Below, one piece after another: positions 1 through 9,140 of a stretch of 64,000 nt of DNA. Location: NCBI RefSeq assembly GCF_003732485.1, contig NZ_MOAK01000086.1:1-64000 (forward strand), given 5' to 3'. The stretch comes from Pseudomonas protegens. Its GTDB lineage: Bacteria; Pseudomonadota; Gammaproteobacteria; Pseudomonadales; Pseudomonadaceae. The notes beneath the pieces are model-generated. The model was not told the origin of the DNA. It searched no databases and saw only the letters and a program-made list of their open reading frames with translations. The position numbers were made by a program, and so were the translations under genes. Position 1 is the first letter of the stretch. Each line of letters opens with the position of its first letter.

Positions 1-29
1 CATCGGGTCTGTCCGGCAGTCGACCCCTT

Positions 30-111
30 GTAGGAGCCGGCTTGCCGGCGAAGGGGCCCCCGGGTTTTGCGCAAGTCTTGAAATCGCCTTCGCTGGCAAG
101 CCAGCTCCTAC
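30..111. repeat. REP pair (REPIN-like)
   Basis: Two inverted REP sequences face each other upstream of ggt. The left arm is GTAGGAGCCGGCTTGCCGGC (30-49) followed by GAAGGGG. The right arm, GCTGGCAAGCCAGCTCCTAC, ends at 111. Each arm is itself palindromic, and together they can form a long hairpin. This is a widespread intergenic repeat class in fluorescent Pseudomonas, mobilised in trans by RAYT transposases in known cases. No RAYT gene is seen in this window. Confidence 0.85.
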
Positions 112-221
112 GGTTATTTATGTTTGTGGGTTGGTACGCACGTACTGCAATTGACGATTGCTCAAACTGTGATCCCGGGCCTATGTTCTTGCCGTTCGAT
201 AACAAGAAAAGGAAGGACCTT

Positions 222-1889
222 ATGCGCAGTGTGTTGTTCAAGTCCCTGGCCCTGACGGCCGCCATCGCCGCCAGCAGTTCGGTTTTTGCCGTGACCCTGG
301 AAGGCGGCGCGGTGGCCGCGCCCAACCAGTACGGCGCCGATGTCGCGGCGCAGATCCTCAAGAAGGGCGGCAACGCGGTGGATGCCGCGGTGGCCACGGC
401 CTTCGCCCTGGCAGTGACCTACCCCGAAGCCGGCAACATCGGCGGCGGCGGTTTCATGACGATGTTCGTCGACGGCAAACCCTACTTTCTCGACTACCGG
501 GAAACCGCGCCCAAGGCTGCGACCCGGGACATGTACCTGAATGAAAAGGGCGAGGTGATCGAGAACCTGAGCCTGGTGGGCGCCCGCGCCGCCGGGGTGC
601 CGGGCACGGTGATGGGCCTGTGGGAAGCTCACCAGAAGTTCGGCAAGTTGCCGTGGAGCGAGCTGATCACTCCGGCCGTGGGCTACGCGAAAAACGGCTT
701 CAAGGTGGCGGACAAGCAGTACCAGTACCGCGAGGATGCGTTGAAGCTGTTCAACGGCACCACCAACTTCGGCGACTACTTCGGCAGCATGAAACCGGGT
801 GAAATCTTCCGTCAGCCGGAACTGGCCGCGACCCTGGAACGCATCGCCGACCAGGGCGCCAAGGAGTTCTACAGCGGCAAGACCGCCGACTTGCTGGTGG
901 CGCAGATGCAGGCCGACAAAGGCCTGATCACCAAGCAGGACCTGCAGGACTACAAGGTCCAGTGGCGCCAGCCGCTGCAGGTGACCTTCCGTGGCAATAC
1001 CCTGTACACCGCACCACCACCCAGCTCCGGCGGGGTGGCCTTGGCGCAGTTGATCAGCATCAAGGAAGAGCGCGCGGCGGACTTCAAGGGTGTGGAGCTC
1101 AATTCGGCCAAGTACATTCACCTGCTGGCGGAAATCGAAAAGCGGGTGTTCGCCGACCGCGCCGACTACCTGGGCGACCCGGCGTTTTCCGATGTTCCGG
1201 TCAAGCAACTGACCGACCCGGCGTATCTGAAAAAACGCGCCGCCGAGGTCAACCCCAACGCCATCTCGGCTACCGAGAAAGTGCGCCCCGGGCTTGAGCC
1301 GCACCAGACCACCCACTTCTCCATCGTCGATGCCCAGGGCAACGCGGTGAGCAACACCTACACCCTGAACTGGGACTATGGCAGCGGCGTGGTGGTCAAG
1401 GGCGCGGGCTTTTTGCTCAACGACGAAATGGACGACTTCAGCGCCAAGCCGGGCGTGGCCAACGCCTTCGGCGTAGTGGGCGGCGACGCCAACGCCATCG
1501 CCCCGGGCAAGCGCATGCTGTCCTCCATGAGCCCGAGCCTGGTGACCCGCGACGGCAAGGTCACCCTGGTGCTGGGCACCCCCGGTGGTTCGCGGATCTT
1601 CACCTCGATCTTCCAGGTGCTGAACAACCTCTATGACTACAACCTGCCTCTGGAAAAGGCCGTGGCCGCGCAGCGCGTGCATCACCAGTTGCTGCCCAAG
1701 GACACGATCTACTACGACGCCTATGCGCCGCTCACCGGCAAGGTCGCCGATGAGCTGAAAACCATGGGCTACACCCTGGAAGACCAGGGTTGGGAGATGG
1801 GTGATATCCAGGCGATCCGGGTCAATGGCACTGCGCTTGAAACCGCTTCCGACCCACGCGGCCGCGGTGTCGGCAAGGTCGTCAAATAA
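222..1889 (+). CDS. ggt: gamma-glutamyltransferase (glutathione hydrolase)
   Basis: Cleaves the gamma-glutamyl bond of glutathione and related amides and transfers or hydrolyses the glutamyl group in the periplasm. The protein is 555 aa, usual for the family. Residues 1-23 form a clear Sec signal peptide ending VFA. The TTHFSIVD motif at about residues 363-370 marks the autoprocessing site, with Thr363 the expected N-terminal nucleophile of a small subunit of about 190 residues. GTPGGSRI further on matches the substrate-binding glycine loop. ATG 222 is chosen because AAGGAAGG precedes it and the signal peptide begins there; the open frame upstream runs through REP DNA. It stands alone, followed by another REP pair. 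Confidence 0.95.
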   Translation: MRSVLFKSLALTAAIAASSSVFAVTLEGGAVAAPNQYGADVAAQILKKGGNAVDAAVATAFALAVTYPEAGNIGGGGFMTMFVDGKPYFLDYRETAPKAATRDMYLNEKGEVIENLSLVGARAAGVPGTVMGLWEAHQKFGKLPWSELITPAVGYAKNGFKVADKQYQYREDALKLFNGTTNFGDYFGSMKPGEIFRQPELAATLERIADQGAKEFYSGKTADLLVAQMQADKGLITKQDLQDYKVQWRQPLQVTFRGNTLYTAPPPSSGGVALAQLISIKEERAADFKGVELNSAKYIHLLAEIEKRVFADRADYLGDPAFSDVPVKQLTDPAYLKKRAAEVNPNAISATEKVRPGLEPHQTTHFSIVDAQGNAVSNTYTLNWDYGSGVVVKGAGFLLNDEMDDFSAKPGVANAFGVVGGDANAIAPGKRMLSSMSPSLVTRDGKVTLVLGTPGGSRIFTSIFQVLNNLYDYNLPLEKAVAAQRVHHQLLPKDTIYYDAYAPLTGKVADELKTMGYTLEDQGWEMGDIQAIRVNGTALETASDPRGRGVGKVVK

Positions 1890-1902
1890 CCGCTGAACCC
1901 CG

Positions 1903-1999
1903 GTAGGAGCTGGCCGGGCGGCGTTCCGCTTGCCGGCGAAAGGGCCTGCAAGCCTGGTGCCAGATCCAACGGCCTTTTCGCTGGCAAGCCAGCTCCTAC
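1903..1999. repeat. REP pair, one arm interrupted
   Basis: The right arm (about 1975-1999, GCTGGCAAGCCAGCTCCTAC) is intact. The left arm begins GTAGGAGCTGG at 1903 but has about 13 extra bases (CCGGGCGGCGTTC) before CGCTTGCCGGCGAA, so the palindrome is broken. It lies in the 228-base gap between ggt and the SulP gene. Confidence 0.75.
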
Positions 2000-2117
2000 A
2001 TTCGCTGTGCAGGCGCCGACGGCCGGCTGGCCGGCGGCGGCTCAATTCCGTAACATTCCCCGCCTTCTTTCCGCTCCTCCAAGGGCCGCGTCCGCCGGTC
2101 CGTCTATCAGGTCAATC

Positions 2118-3563
2118 ATGAAAGCAAAACGTCTGCGTGCCGATGTCCTGGCCGGACTCACTACCTCGTTCGCCTTGTTGCCCGAATGCATCGCCTTCGC
2201 CCTGGTGGCCCATCTCAACCCGTTGATGGGCCTGTATGGCGCCTTCTTCATCTGCACCCTGACGGCGCTGTTCGGCGGTCGGCCGGGCATGGTGTCCGGC
2301 GCTGCCGGTTCCATGGCGGTGGTGATCGTCGCCCTGGTGGTGCAGCACGGGGTGCAGTACCTGCTGGCCACGGTGCTGCTGGGGGGGCTGGTGATGGTCG
2401 CCTTTGGCCTGCTGCGCCTGGGCAAGCTGGTGCGCATGGTGCCGCACCCGGTGATGCTGGGTTTCGTCAACGGCCTGGCGATCGTCATTGCCCTGGCCCA
2501 GCTGGAGCATTTCAAGAGTGGTGAGCATTGGCTCAGCGGCCAGCCGTTGTACCTGATGGCCGGGCTGGTGGCGCTGACCATGGCCATTGTCTACCTGCTG
2601 CCACGGCTGACTCGGGCCGTGCCGCCGGCCCTGGTGGCAATTCTCGGCGTGGGCTTGCTGGTGTACCTGCTGGGCCTGCCGACCCGCACCCTGGGCGACA
2701 TGGCCCACATCGCCGGCGGCCTGCCGAGCCTGGCGCTGCCCCAGGTGCCGTGGAACCTGGAAACCCTGGGCATCATCGCGCCCTACGCGTTCCTGATGGC
2801 CATGGTCGGCCTGCTGGAAACCCTGCTGACCCTGAACCTCACCGATGAAATCACCGAGAGCCGCGGCTACCCGGACCGCGAATGCGTGGCCCTGGGCGCG
2901 GCCAATGTGGTCTCGGGAATGTTCGGCGGCATGGGCGGCTGCGCGATGATCGGCCAGACCGTGATCAACCTCAGCTCCGGTGGCCGCGGGCGTTTGTCCG
3001 GGGTGGTGGCCGGGGGGCTGATCCTACTGTTCGTGCTGTTCCTGTCGCCGCTGATCGAGCGCATTCCCCTGGCGGCGCTGGTGGGGGTGATGTTCGTGGT
3101 GTCGCAGCAGACCTTTGCCTGGGCCTCGTTGCGGGTGATCAACAAGGTGCCGATGAACGATGTGCTGGTGATCCTTGCCGTGACCGTGATCACGGTGTTC
3201 ACCGACCTGGCCATGGCGGTGTTCTGCGGCATTGTGATCGCCGCCCTCAACTTCGCCTGGCAGCAGGCCCGGGAGCTGTACGCCGATGCTCACCTGGAGG
3301 CCGACGGCAGCAAGCTCTATCACTTGCACGGCACTTTGTTCTTTGCTTCCACCACGCCGTTTCTCAATCAGTTCGACCCGGCGGGTGACCCGCAGCACGT
3401 GACCGTCGACTGTCGTCACCTGAGCTTTGTCGACTATTCGGCCGTCGCCGCCTTGAAAACCTTGCGCGAACGCTATGCCAAGGCCGGCAAGCAGCTACGG
3501 GTGCTGCACCTGTCGGAGCGTTGCAAGAAGCTGCTCAAACGGGCCCGGGTGCAACACGATTGA
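2118..3563 (+). CDS. SulP-family anion transporter with STAS domain
   Basis: Inner-membrane anion transporter of the SulP/SLC26 family (sulfate, bicarbonate or dicarboxylate; substrate not decidable from sequence). The 481-aa protein has 10-12 hydrophobic segments over residues 10-390, with family motifs near the N-terminus (LLPECIAFALVAHLNPLMGLYGAF, split here as LLPECIAFALV and NPLMGLYGAF). A C-terminal STAS domain (about 400-475) contains the VDCRHLSFVDYSAVAAL strand-helix typical of these transporters. ATG 2118 is preferred because the family fold begins directly after it; the upstream frame is Ala/Pro-rich spacer. A terminator follows. Confidence 0.9.
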   Translation: MKAKRLRADVLAGLTTSFALLPECIAFALVAHLNPLMGLYGAFFICTLTALFGGRPGMVSGAAGSMAVVIVALVVQHGVQYLLATVLLGGLVMVAFGLLRLGKLVRMVPHPVMLGFVNGLAIVIALAQLEHFKSGEHWLSGQPLYLMAGLVALTMAIVYLLPRLTRAVPPALVAILGVGLLVYLLGLPTRTLGDMAHIAGGLPSLALPQVPWNLETLGIIAPYAFLMAMVGLLETLLTLNLTDEITESRGYPDRECVALGAANVVSGMFGGMGGCAMIGQTVINLSSGGRGRLSGVVAGGLILLFVLFLSPLIERIPLAALVGVMFVVSQQTFAWASLRVINKVPMNDVLVILAVTVITVFTDLAMAVFCGIVIAALNFAWQQARELYADAHLEADGSKLYHLHGTLFFASTTPFLNQFDPAGDPQHVTVDCRHLSFVDYSAVAALKTLRERYAKAGKQLRVLHLSERCKKLLKRARVQHD

Positions 3564-3569
3564 GGCCCG

Positions 3570-3598
3570 CGGGCGAGTGGCAGTGCTCGCCCGTTTTT
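3570..3598 (+). terminator. Rho-independent terminator after the SulP gene
   Basis: CGGGCGAG (3570-3577) pairs with CTCGCCCG (3586-3593) around an eight-base loop and is followed by TTTTT. It sits 6 bases after the SulP stop codon. Confidence 0.85.
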
Positions 3599-3692
3599 CA
3601 ATGAGCGGGGATGAAAATACCCACTGCCGATTTTCATCGCCGCCGCTTTTGCATAGCTGTTCGCGACAAAGCCTGCCTCTTTACGAAAATTA

Positions 3693-3711
3693 GTTTCACT
3701 TGGTTTGAAAC
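3693..3711 (+). promoter_or_regulatory. candidate RpiR-type operator
   Basis: GTTTCA (3693-3698) and TGAAAC (3706-3711) form a perfect 6-base inverted repeat with a 7-base spacer, about 70 bases before the permease start. An overlapping GAAA..TTTC pair begins at about 3685, and a further half-site GTTTCA lies at about 3734. MurR/RpiR regulators bind GAAA/TTTC-containing palindromes, and the second gene of the downstream operon encodes one. Assignment as its binding site is inference. Confidence 0.5.
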
Positions 3712-3779
3712 AAATCTCCTTAAGTGATTAAAGAGTTTCACAACCATTCCAAAGTGACGCTGTTTTCAAGGAGAACACC

Positions 3780-5129
3780 ATGGCTCCCGCAACGGGTTAC
3801 GGGCTACTGGGCTACGCCGCAGTCGCCATCATTGCGTTGATCGTGTTGATCGCCCGCTACCGACTCAACCCCTTTATCGTCATCACCCTGGTGTCCGTCG
3901 GCCTGGCGCTGATGGCCGGCATGCCGCCGTCCGGCGTGGTGGGTGCCTATGAAGCCGGGGTCGGCAAGACCCTGGGTCACATCGCCCTGGTGGTGGCCTT
4001 GGGCACCATGCTCGGCAAGTTGATGGCCGAATCCGGCGGCGCCGAACAGGTGGCGCGGACCCTGATCGAGCGCTTCGGCGAGCGCAACGCTCACTGGGCC
4101 ATGGTGTGCATTGCTTTCCTGGTGGGGCTGCCACTGTTTTTCGAAGTGGGTTTTGTGCTGCTGATCCCCATTGCCTTCACCGTGGCGCGGCGGGTGGGGG
4201 TGTCGCTGCTGATGGTGGGCCTGCCCATGGTCGCCGGGCTGTCGGTGGTCCATGCCCTGGTGCCGCCCCATCCGGGGGCGATGCTGGCGGTGCAGGCCTA
4301 TCAGGCGCCGGTGGGGCAGACCCTGCTATACGCGCTGCTGATCGGCGTGCCCACAGCGATCATTGCCGGTCCGGTGTATGCCCGGTTTATCGTGCCGCAC
4401 ATTCATCTGCCGGCCGAGAACCCCCTGGAGCGTCAGTTCATTGCCCGCGAACCCCGGGTGCGCCTGCCCAGCTTTCGCCTGACCATAGCCACCATCCTGT
4501 TGCCGGTGGTGCTGATGCTGATTGGCGGCTGGGCCAACCTGCTGGCGGAACCCGGCACCGGGCTCAATCAGTTTTTGCTGTTTATCGGCAACTCGGTGAT
4601 CGCCCTGCTGGTGGCCACCCTGGTGAGTTTCTGGACCCTGGGGCTGGCCCAGGGCATCAACCGTGAATCGATCCTCAAGTTCACCAACGAATGCCTGGCA
4701 CCCACGGCCAGCATCACCTTGCTGGTGGGGGCCGGTGGCGGTCTCAACCGGATTCTGATCGATTCCGGGGTCACCGAGCAGATTGTCGGCCTGGCCCATG
4801 AATTCCAGCTGTCGCCGCTGTGGATGGGCTGGTTGTTCGCGGTACTGATGCGGGTCGCCACCGGTTCCGCCACCGTGGCCCTGACCACCGCTTCCGGAGT
4901 GGTGGCGCCGGTGGCCGTCGGTCTGGGTTATCCCCATCCGGAGTTGTTGGTGATTGCCACCGGGGCCGGTTCGGTGATTCTGTCCCACGTCAACGACGGC
5001 GGCTTCTGGCTGGTGAAGGAATACTTCAATATGACCGTCATTCAAACCTTCAAGACCTGGACCGTGCTGGAGACGCTGATTTCGGTGATCGCCTTCGGCC
5101 TGACTCTGGGACTCGCGGAGCTGTTGTAG
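3780..5129 (+). CDS. GntP-family permease
   Basis: Inner-membrane proton symporter of the gluconate/GntP family, 449 aa, with about 12-14 hydrophobic segments throughout. Family features seen are LVPPHPGAM at about residue 160 and a C-terminal SHVNDGGFWLVKEYF segment characteristic of GntP proteins. It is the first gene of a tight three-gene unit: its TAG is followed directly by the regulator ATG, then the deacylase. That context suggests the substrate is an N-acyl-D-amino acid or D-amino acid rather than gluconate; this is inference. The AAGGAG at about 3768 gives a good ribosome site. Confidence 0.88.
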   Translation: MAPATGYGLLGYAAVAIIALIVLIARYRLNPFIVITLVSVGLALMAGMPPSGVVGAYEAGVGKTLGHIALVVALGTMLGKLMAESGGAEQVARTLIERFGERNAHWAMVCIAFLVGLPLFFEVGFVLLIPIAFTVARRVGVSLLMVGLPMVAGLSVVHALVPPHPGAMLAVQAYQAPVGQTLLYALLIGVPTAIIAGPVYARFIVPHIHLPAENPLERQFIAREPRVRLPSFRLTIATILLPVVLMLIGGWANLLAEPGTGLNQFLLFIGNSVIALLVATLVSFWTLGLAQGINRESILKFTNECLAPTASITLLVGAGGGLNRILIDSGVTEQIVGLAHEFQLSPLWMGWLFAVLMRVATGSATVALTTASGVVAPVAVGLGYPHPELLVIATGAGSVILSHVNDGGFWLVKEYFNMTVIQTFKTWTVLETLISVIAFGLTLGLAELL

Positions 5130-5990
5130 ATGGACATTCTTTATCAGATCCGTTCGCGGCTGGATGACTTCAGCGCCGGGGAAGGGCGGATCGCCCGCTT
5201 GCTGCTCGACGACGTGGGCTTTGCCGCCTCCGCCAGCCTCGACGAACTGGCCCAGCGCGCCGAAGTCAGCGCCGCCACCCTGTCGCGCTTTGCCCGCAGC
5301 GTCGGTTGCCGCGATCTGCGCCAGCTGCGTTTGCAACTGGCCCAGGCCAGCGGTATTGGCAGCCGCTTTCTCGACCCGGCCGGGGCGCCCGAGCCGTCCG
5401 GTTTCTACCGGCAGATCCTGGGCGATATCGAGTCTGCGCTGCATCAGCACCTGGCCGGTTTCGAGGAGGCGCAGTTTGCCGATGCGGTGCGCTTGCTGGG
5501 GCGGGCACGGATGATCCACGCCTTCGGCATGGGCGGCTGTTCGACCCTGTGCAGCGATGAACTGCAGGTGCGCCTGGTGCGCCTGGGCTACCCCATCGCC
5601 GCCTGCCACGACCCGGTGATGATGCGGGTGACCGCCGCCGCCCTGGGGCCGCAACACGCGGTGATCGCCTGTTCCCTGACCGGCCTTACCCCCGAATTAC
5701 TGGAGCCGGTGGCCCTGGCCCGCAACTACGGTGCCGGCATCCTCGCCATTACCCTGCCCGAGTCACCCTTGGCCCAACTGGCGGACGTGGTGCTGCCTCT
5801 GCACAGCGCCGAAACCTCATTCATCTACAAACCCACCGCGGCCCGCTACGGCATGCTGCTGGCCATCGATGTCCTGGCCACCGAGCTGGCCCTGGCCCTG
5901 CCCGATGACAGCCAGGAACGCCTGCGGCGGATCAAGCTGGCCCTGGACCATTACCGGGGCGGCGACGACTGCCTGCCCCTGGGAGACTGA
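5130..5990 (+). CDS. MurR/RpiR-family transcriptional regulator
   Basis: 286-aa regulator with an N-terminal HTH_6 domain (about 1-77, ending in the LSRFARSVGCRDLRQLRLQL recognition region) and a C-terminal SIS sugar/phospho-ligand domain (about 120-250, with FGMGGCSTL and CSLTGLTPE). Start and stop abut its neighbours: ATG 5130 directly follows the permease stop, and the deacylase ATG follows 2 bases after this gene's stop. It probably controls this operon through the palindrome upstream of the permease. The effector is unknown; SIS regulators usually sense phosphosugars, but homologues beside D-aminoacylases are common in pseudomonads. Confidence 0.88.
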   Translation: MDILYQIRSRLDDFSAGEGRIARLLLDDVGFAASASLDELAQRAEVSAATLSRFARSVGCRDLRQLRLQLAQASGIGSRFLDPAGAPEPSGFYRQILGDIESALHQHLAGFEEAQFADAVRLLGRARMIHAFGMGGCSTLCSDELQVRLVRLGYPIAACHDPVMMRVTAAALGPQHAVIACSLTGLTPELLEPVALARNYGAGILAITLPESPLAQLADVVLPLHSAETSFIYKPTAARYGMLLAIDVLATELALALPDDSQERLRRIKLALDHYRGGDDCLPLGD

Positions 5991-5991
5991 C

Positions 5992-7458
5992 ATGCGCTAC
6001 GACACGCTGATCCGCAACGCCCTGATCATCGACGGCAGCGACCGTCCTGGCTATCGCGCCGACCTGGCGATCGGCGACGGTCGCATCCAGTGCATCGGTG
6101 ACCTGTCCGCTGCCACGGCCGTGGAAGAGATCGATGCTCATGGCCGGGTCCTGGCCCCGGGCTTCATCGATGTGCACACCCACGACGACACCGTGGTGAT
6201 CCGCCAGCCGCAGATGCTGCCCAAGCTCAGCCAGGGTGTGACCACAGTGATCGTCGGCAACTGCGGGATCAGCGCTGCGCCGGTGAGCCTCAAGGGCGAT
6301 CCGCCGGACCCGATGAACCTGCTGGGCGAGCGCTCGATGTTTGTCTATCCGCACTTTCGCGACTATCGCGCGGCGGTGGATGAGGCGCGCCCGGCGGTGA
6401 ACGTCGCGGCCCTGGTGGGCCACACGGCGCTGCGCAGCAACCACCTCTCGGACCTGCATCGCACGGCCAGCGCCGCCGAAATCGCGGCCATGCGCGAGCA
6501 ACTGCGCGAAAGCCTGGAGGACGGCGCCCTCGGCCTGTCCAGCGGGCTGGCCTATGCCAGTGCCTTCTGTGCCGAGACCGATGAAGTGCTGCAACTGGCC
6601 CAGGAACTGACGGCGTTCGGGGCGGTGTACACCACCCACCTGCGCAGTGAGTTCGAACCGGTGCTGGAAGCCATGGACGAAGCCTTTCTGATCGGCCGCG
6701 CGGCCCGGGTGCCGGTGATCGTCTCCCACCTCAAATGCGCCGGCGCCGGCAACTGGGGCCGCAGTCCGCAACTGCTGGCGGCCCTGGAACAGGCCGCCCA
6801 GGAGCATCCGGTGGGCTGCGACTGCTATCCCTACGCCGCCAGCTCCTCGACCCTGGACCTGAAACAGGTCACCGATGCCTATCGCATCACCATCACCTGG
6901 TCCACGCCGCACCCCGAACAGGGCGGTCGTGATCTGAACGAGATTGCCGACGAGTGGGGCGTCAGCCTGCTGGCCGCCGCCGAGCGCCTGCAACCGGCAG
7001 GGGCGGTGTACTACGGCATGGATGAAAACGATGTACGACGCATCCTCGCCCATCCGCTGTCGATGATCGGCTCCGATGGCCTGCCGGAAGACCCGTTCCC
7101 CCATCCGCGGTTGTGGGGCGCCTTTCCCAGGGTGCTGGGCCACTTCAGTCGCGACCTCGGCCTGTTCCCGCTGCACACGGCGGTGCACAAGATGACCGGG
7201 CTTTCGGCGGCGCGTTTCGGTCTGCACCAGCGCGGCGAAATTCGCCAGGGGCATTGGGCCGACCTGGTGCTGTTCGACCCGGCGCGGGTGCGTGACGTGG
7301 CCGATTTCAAGCACCCGCAGCAAGCGGCGCAAGGGATCGATGGGGTTTGGGTCAATGGCGTGCGCAGCTACACCGAAGGCCAGGCCAACGGTCAGCGCTC
7401 GGGGTGTTTCCTGGCGCGGGAGGGGGATTTGCGCCGGGGCTTCAGATCCGCAGGCTGA
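5992..7458 (+). CDS. N-acyl-D-amino-acid deacylase (amidohydrolase)
   Basis: 488-aa amidohydrolase of the D-aminoacylase family, which hydrolyses N-acyl-D-amino acids to a D-amino acid and a fatty or acetic acid, cytoplasmic. The metal-binding HTHDD lies at residues 62-66 after the typical VLAPGFIDVH strand. Other family segments are VGNCGIS at about residue 90, LSSGLAYA, VIVSHLKCAG (metal His) and MIGSDGLPEDPFPHPR near residue 365. ATG 5992 has GGGAGA just upstream and begins the RNALIIDG beta-strand typical of the family. Last gene of the GntP-RpiR-deacylase operon. Whether it prefers D-glutamate, D-aspartate or neutral substrates cannot be told. Confidence 0.92.
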   Translation: MRYDTLIRNALIIDGSDRPGYRADLAIGDGRIQCIGDLSAATAVEEIDAHGRVLAPGFIDVHTHDDTVVIRQPQMLPKLSQGVTTVIVGNCGISAAPVSLKGDPPDPMNLLGERSMFVYPHFRDYRAAVDEARPAVNVAALVGHTALRSNHLSDLHRTASAAEIAAMREQLRESLEDGALGLSSGLAYASAFCAETDEVLQLAQELTAFGAVYTTHLRSEFEPVLEAMDEAFLIGRAARVPVIVSHLKCAGAGNWGRSPQLLAALEQAAQEHPVGCDCYPYAASSSTLDLKQVTDAYRITITWSTPHPEQGGRDLNEIADEWGVSLLAAAERLQPAGAVYYGMDENDVRRILAHPLSMIGSDGLPEDPFPHPRLWGAFPRVLGHFSRDLGLFPLHTAVHKMTGLSAARFGLHQRGEIRQGHWADLVLFDPARVRDVADFKHPQQAAQGIDGVWVNGVRSYTEGQANGQRSGCFLAREGDLRRGFRSAG

Positions 7459-7574
7459 TTCTTTGATCTTCATCACAGTGATGGCGCTGTGCTATTAAAG
7501 AATCCTTGCGCGGCGCCGAAGTGCTGGGAATCGCCGCCTGTATAGTCGGCTTATTTCAGTCAGGGAGTCGTGCA

Positions 7575-7943
7575 ATGAGCTTTGGCAAAACCACCCCCAT
7601 CCTGCGGATCTTCGATGAAGCCAAGGCCCGGGAGTTTTACCTGGACTTCCTGGGCTTCAACCTCGATTGGCAGCACCGCTTCGAGGACAACTTCCCGCTG
7701 TACATGCAGGTGTCCCGGGGCGAGTGCGTGTTGCACCTGTCCGAGCATCACGGCGATTGCACCCCGGGCGCGGCGCTGCGGATCGAAACCGACGAACTGG
7801 AAGCCTTCCAGCAGCAATTGCTGGCCAAGGAATACCGCTTTTCCCATCCGCAGATCCAGGCCATGCCCTGGGGCAGCCAGGACATGACCATCAGCGATCC
7901 GTTCGGCAATCGGCTGGTGTTCACCAATGCCATCAGCGTCTGA
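7575..7943 (+). CDS. glyoxalase/bleomycin-resistance-fold protein
   Basis: 122-aa protein of the vicinal-oxygen-chelate fold, with one beta-alpha-beta-beta-beta repeat at each end. The N-terminal half has PILRIFDEAKAREFYLDFLGF and the C-terminal half ends MTISDPFGNRLVFTN, as in bleomycin-resistance and lactoylglutathione-lyase-like proteins. His and Glu positions (LHLSEHHGD) could hold a metal. GGGAG precedes ATG 7575. Substrate unknown; a small detoxification or antibiotic-binding role is possible. It converges on the AraC-type gene with a 6-base gap. Confidence 0.85.
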   Translation: MSFGKTTPILRIFDEAKAREFYLDFLGFNLDWQHRFEDNFPLYMQVSRGECVLHLSEHHGDCTPGAALRIETDELEAFQQQLLAKEYRFSHPQIQAMPWGSQDMTISDPFGNRLVFTNAISV

Positions 7944-7949
7944 CCGGGC

Positions 7950-8978
7950 TCAGGCCTTGCCGGCGCTCAGCGCGGCCTGGCGAAACTGTCCCGGGGTCAA
8001 CCCGGTGCGGCTCTTGAAGCTGCGGTGAAATGAACGGGATTCGGTGAAGCCCAGGCAATCGGCGATCCCCTGGATCGACAGCTCGCTGTGGCGCAGATAG
8101 TGCTCGGCCAACTCCTGGCGCAAGTCATCGAGAATCTGTTGGTAGGACGTGCCGGCCTGTTGCAACTGGCGCTGCAGCGTGCGCTCGGACATCTGCAGTT
8201 GTTCCGCCACCTGCTCCTTGCGCGGCAGGCCGTCCTTGAGCAACTGGCGCAACACGTTCTGCACCTGCAACGCCAGGGGCGCATCGGCCAACGAGGCCAT
8301 CATCGCCTGGGCGTGATCCTCCAGGGTCTTGAGCAGCCGCGCATCGGCCTGGCGCAGGGGCAACTGCAGGTATTGCAGCGGCGCCACCAGGGCCGAGCAG
8401 GCTTGCCCGAACAGCACCGGACAACCGAACAGGGCCTCGTACTGCGCCACCTCGGCCAGCTCCGGCAGCGAGTGCTCGAACCACACCGCACTGGGTGAGA
8501 GCTGCGAGTCGGCGATCCAGCGCGCATACAGCAGCCAGGAGGCGAGCACGTTTTCCACCAGGTGCCGGCGAATGTCCGGGCGCCGATGACGACAGCTCCA
8601 GATCAGCCGCACCTGATCGCCCGCCACCTCGGCCCGGCTGGTGCCCATGTCCCCTACCAGCTTCTCGAACGGCATGATGCGGCCCATGGCTTCGCCCAGG
8701 GTGGCGCAGTTCATGGTGATGTAGCCCAGCACATTCCAGGAGTTGGGTTTGACGAAGCGCGCCGAATTGAGCCCGAACAACGGATCGCCGGAATGCTGGC
8801 AGAAGTAGTCGAGCAAACGCTCATGGACCTCCACCGGCAGGCGCAGACTGGTGTCGTTCAACTGCGCGGCCGTAAGCCCGGCCGCTGCCAGTGCCGGTTC
8901 TGTGGCAATACCCAGCTGCTCCGCATAGAGCAGATATTTGAGCAAGGGTGGGACCGAGGTAAAACCGAGGCTGGGCAT
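7950..8978 (-). CDS. AraC-family regulator (AraC_N / OruR-like)
   Basis: 342-aa regulator with an N-terminal Arabinose_bd domain (about 20-210) and a C-terminal AraC-type double HTH (about 245-335; SERTLQRQLQQAGTSYQQIL and IADCLGFTESRSFHRSFKSR). The ATG at 8978 is chosen because MPSLGFTSVPPLLKYL is the usual start of this subfamily; the frame upstream runs through a REP pair. Targets unknown. Its upstream DNA holds the REP pair and the DUF6124 leader, so no obvious divergent partner gene is controlled. Confidence 0.88.
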   Translation of the reverse strand: MPSLGFTSVPPLLKYLLYAEQLGIATEPALAAAGLTAAQLNDTSLRLPVEVHERLLDYFCQHSGDPLFGLNSARFVKPNSWNVLGYITMNCATLGEAMGRIMPFEKLVGDMGTSRAEVAGDQVRLIWSCRHRRPDIRRHLVENVLASWLLYARWIADSQLSPSAVWFEHSLPELAEVAQYEALFGCPVLFGQACSALVAPLQYLQLPLRQADARLLKTLEDHAQAMMASLADAPLALQVQNVLRQLLKDGLPRKEQVAEQLQMSERTLQRQLQQAGTSYQQILDDLRQELAEHYLRHSELSIQGIADCLGFTESRSFHRSFKSRTGLTPGQFRQAALSAGKA

Positions 8979-9081
8979 GTGGAGGTTCCTGGCGACGAAT
9001 CCTTCGGACAGCAGGACGCAGACCGGGAAAGGTAAGGGCAAACCCTGATGGGTGTAAATGCTCGGCGCGAGGGATTGGCGC

Positions 9082-9140
9082 CTTTCGCTGGCAAGCCAGC
9101 TCCTACAACGGTCTGTAGGAGCCGGCTTGCCGGCGAAGGG
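9082..9140. repeat. REP pair (REPIN)
   Basis: GCTGGCAAGCCAGCTCCTAC and GTAGGAGCCGGCTTGCCGGC face each other across a short spacer, with the AGGCGAAAGG and CGAAGGG ends outward. It is almost identical, in the same orientation, to the pair at 10121-10180, so the two bracket the DUF6124 gene. Confidence 0.85.

Noticed and set aside
162..2045. Very long open frame on the minus strand across ggt (627 codons)
   Set aside because: Low-complexity His/Gln/Gly/Arg-rich translation caused by high GC codon bias of ggt on the other strand; no family features.
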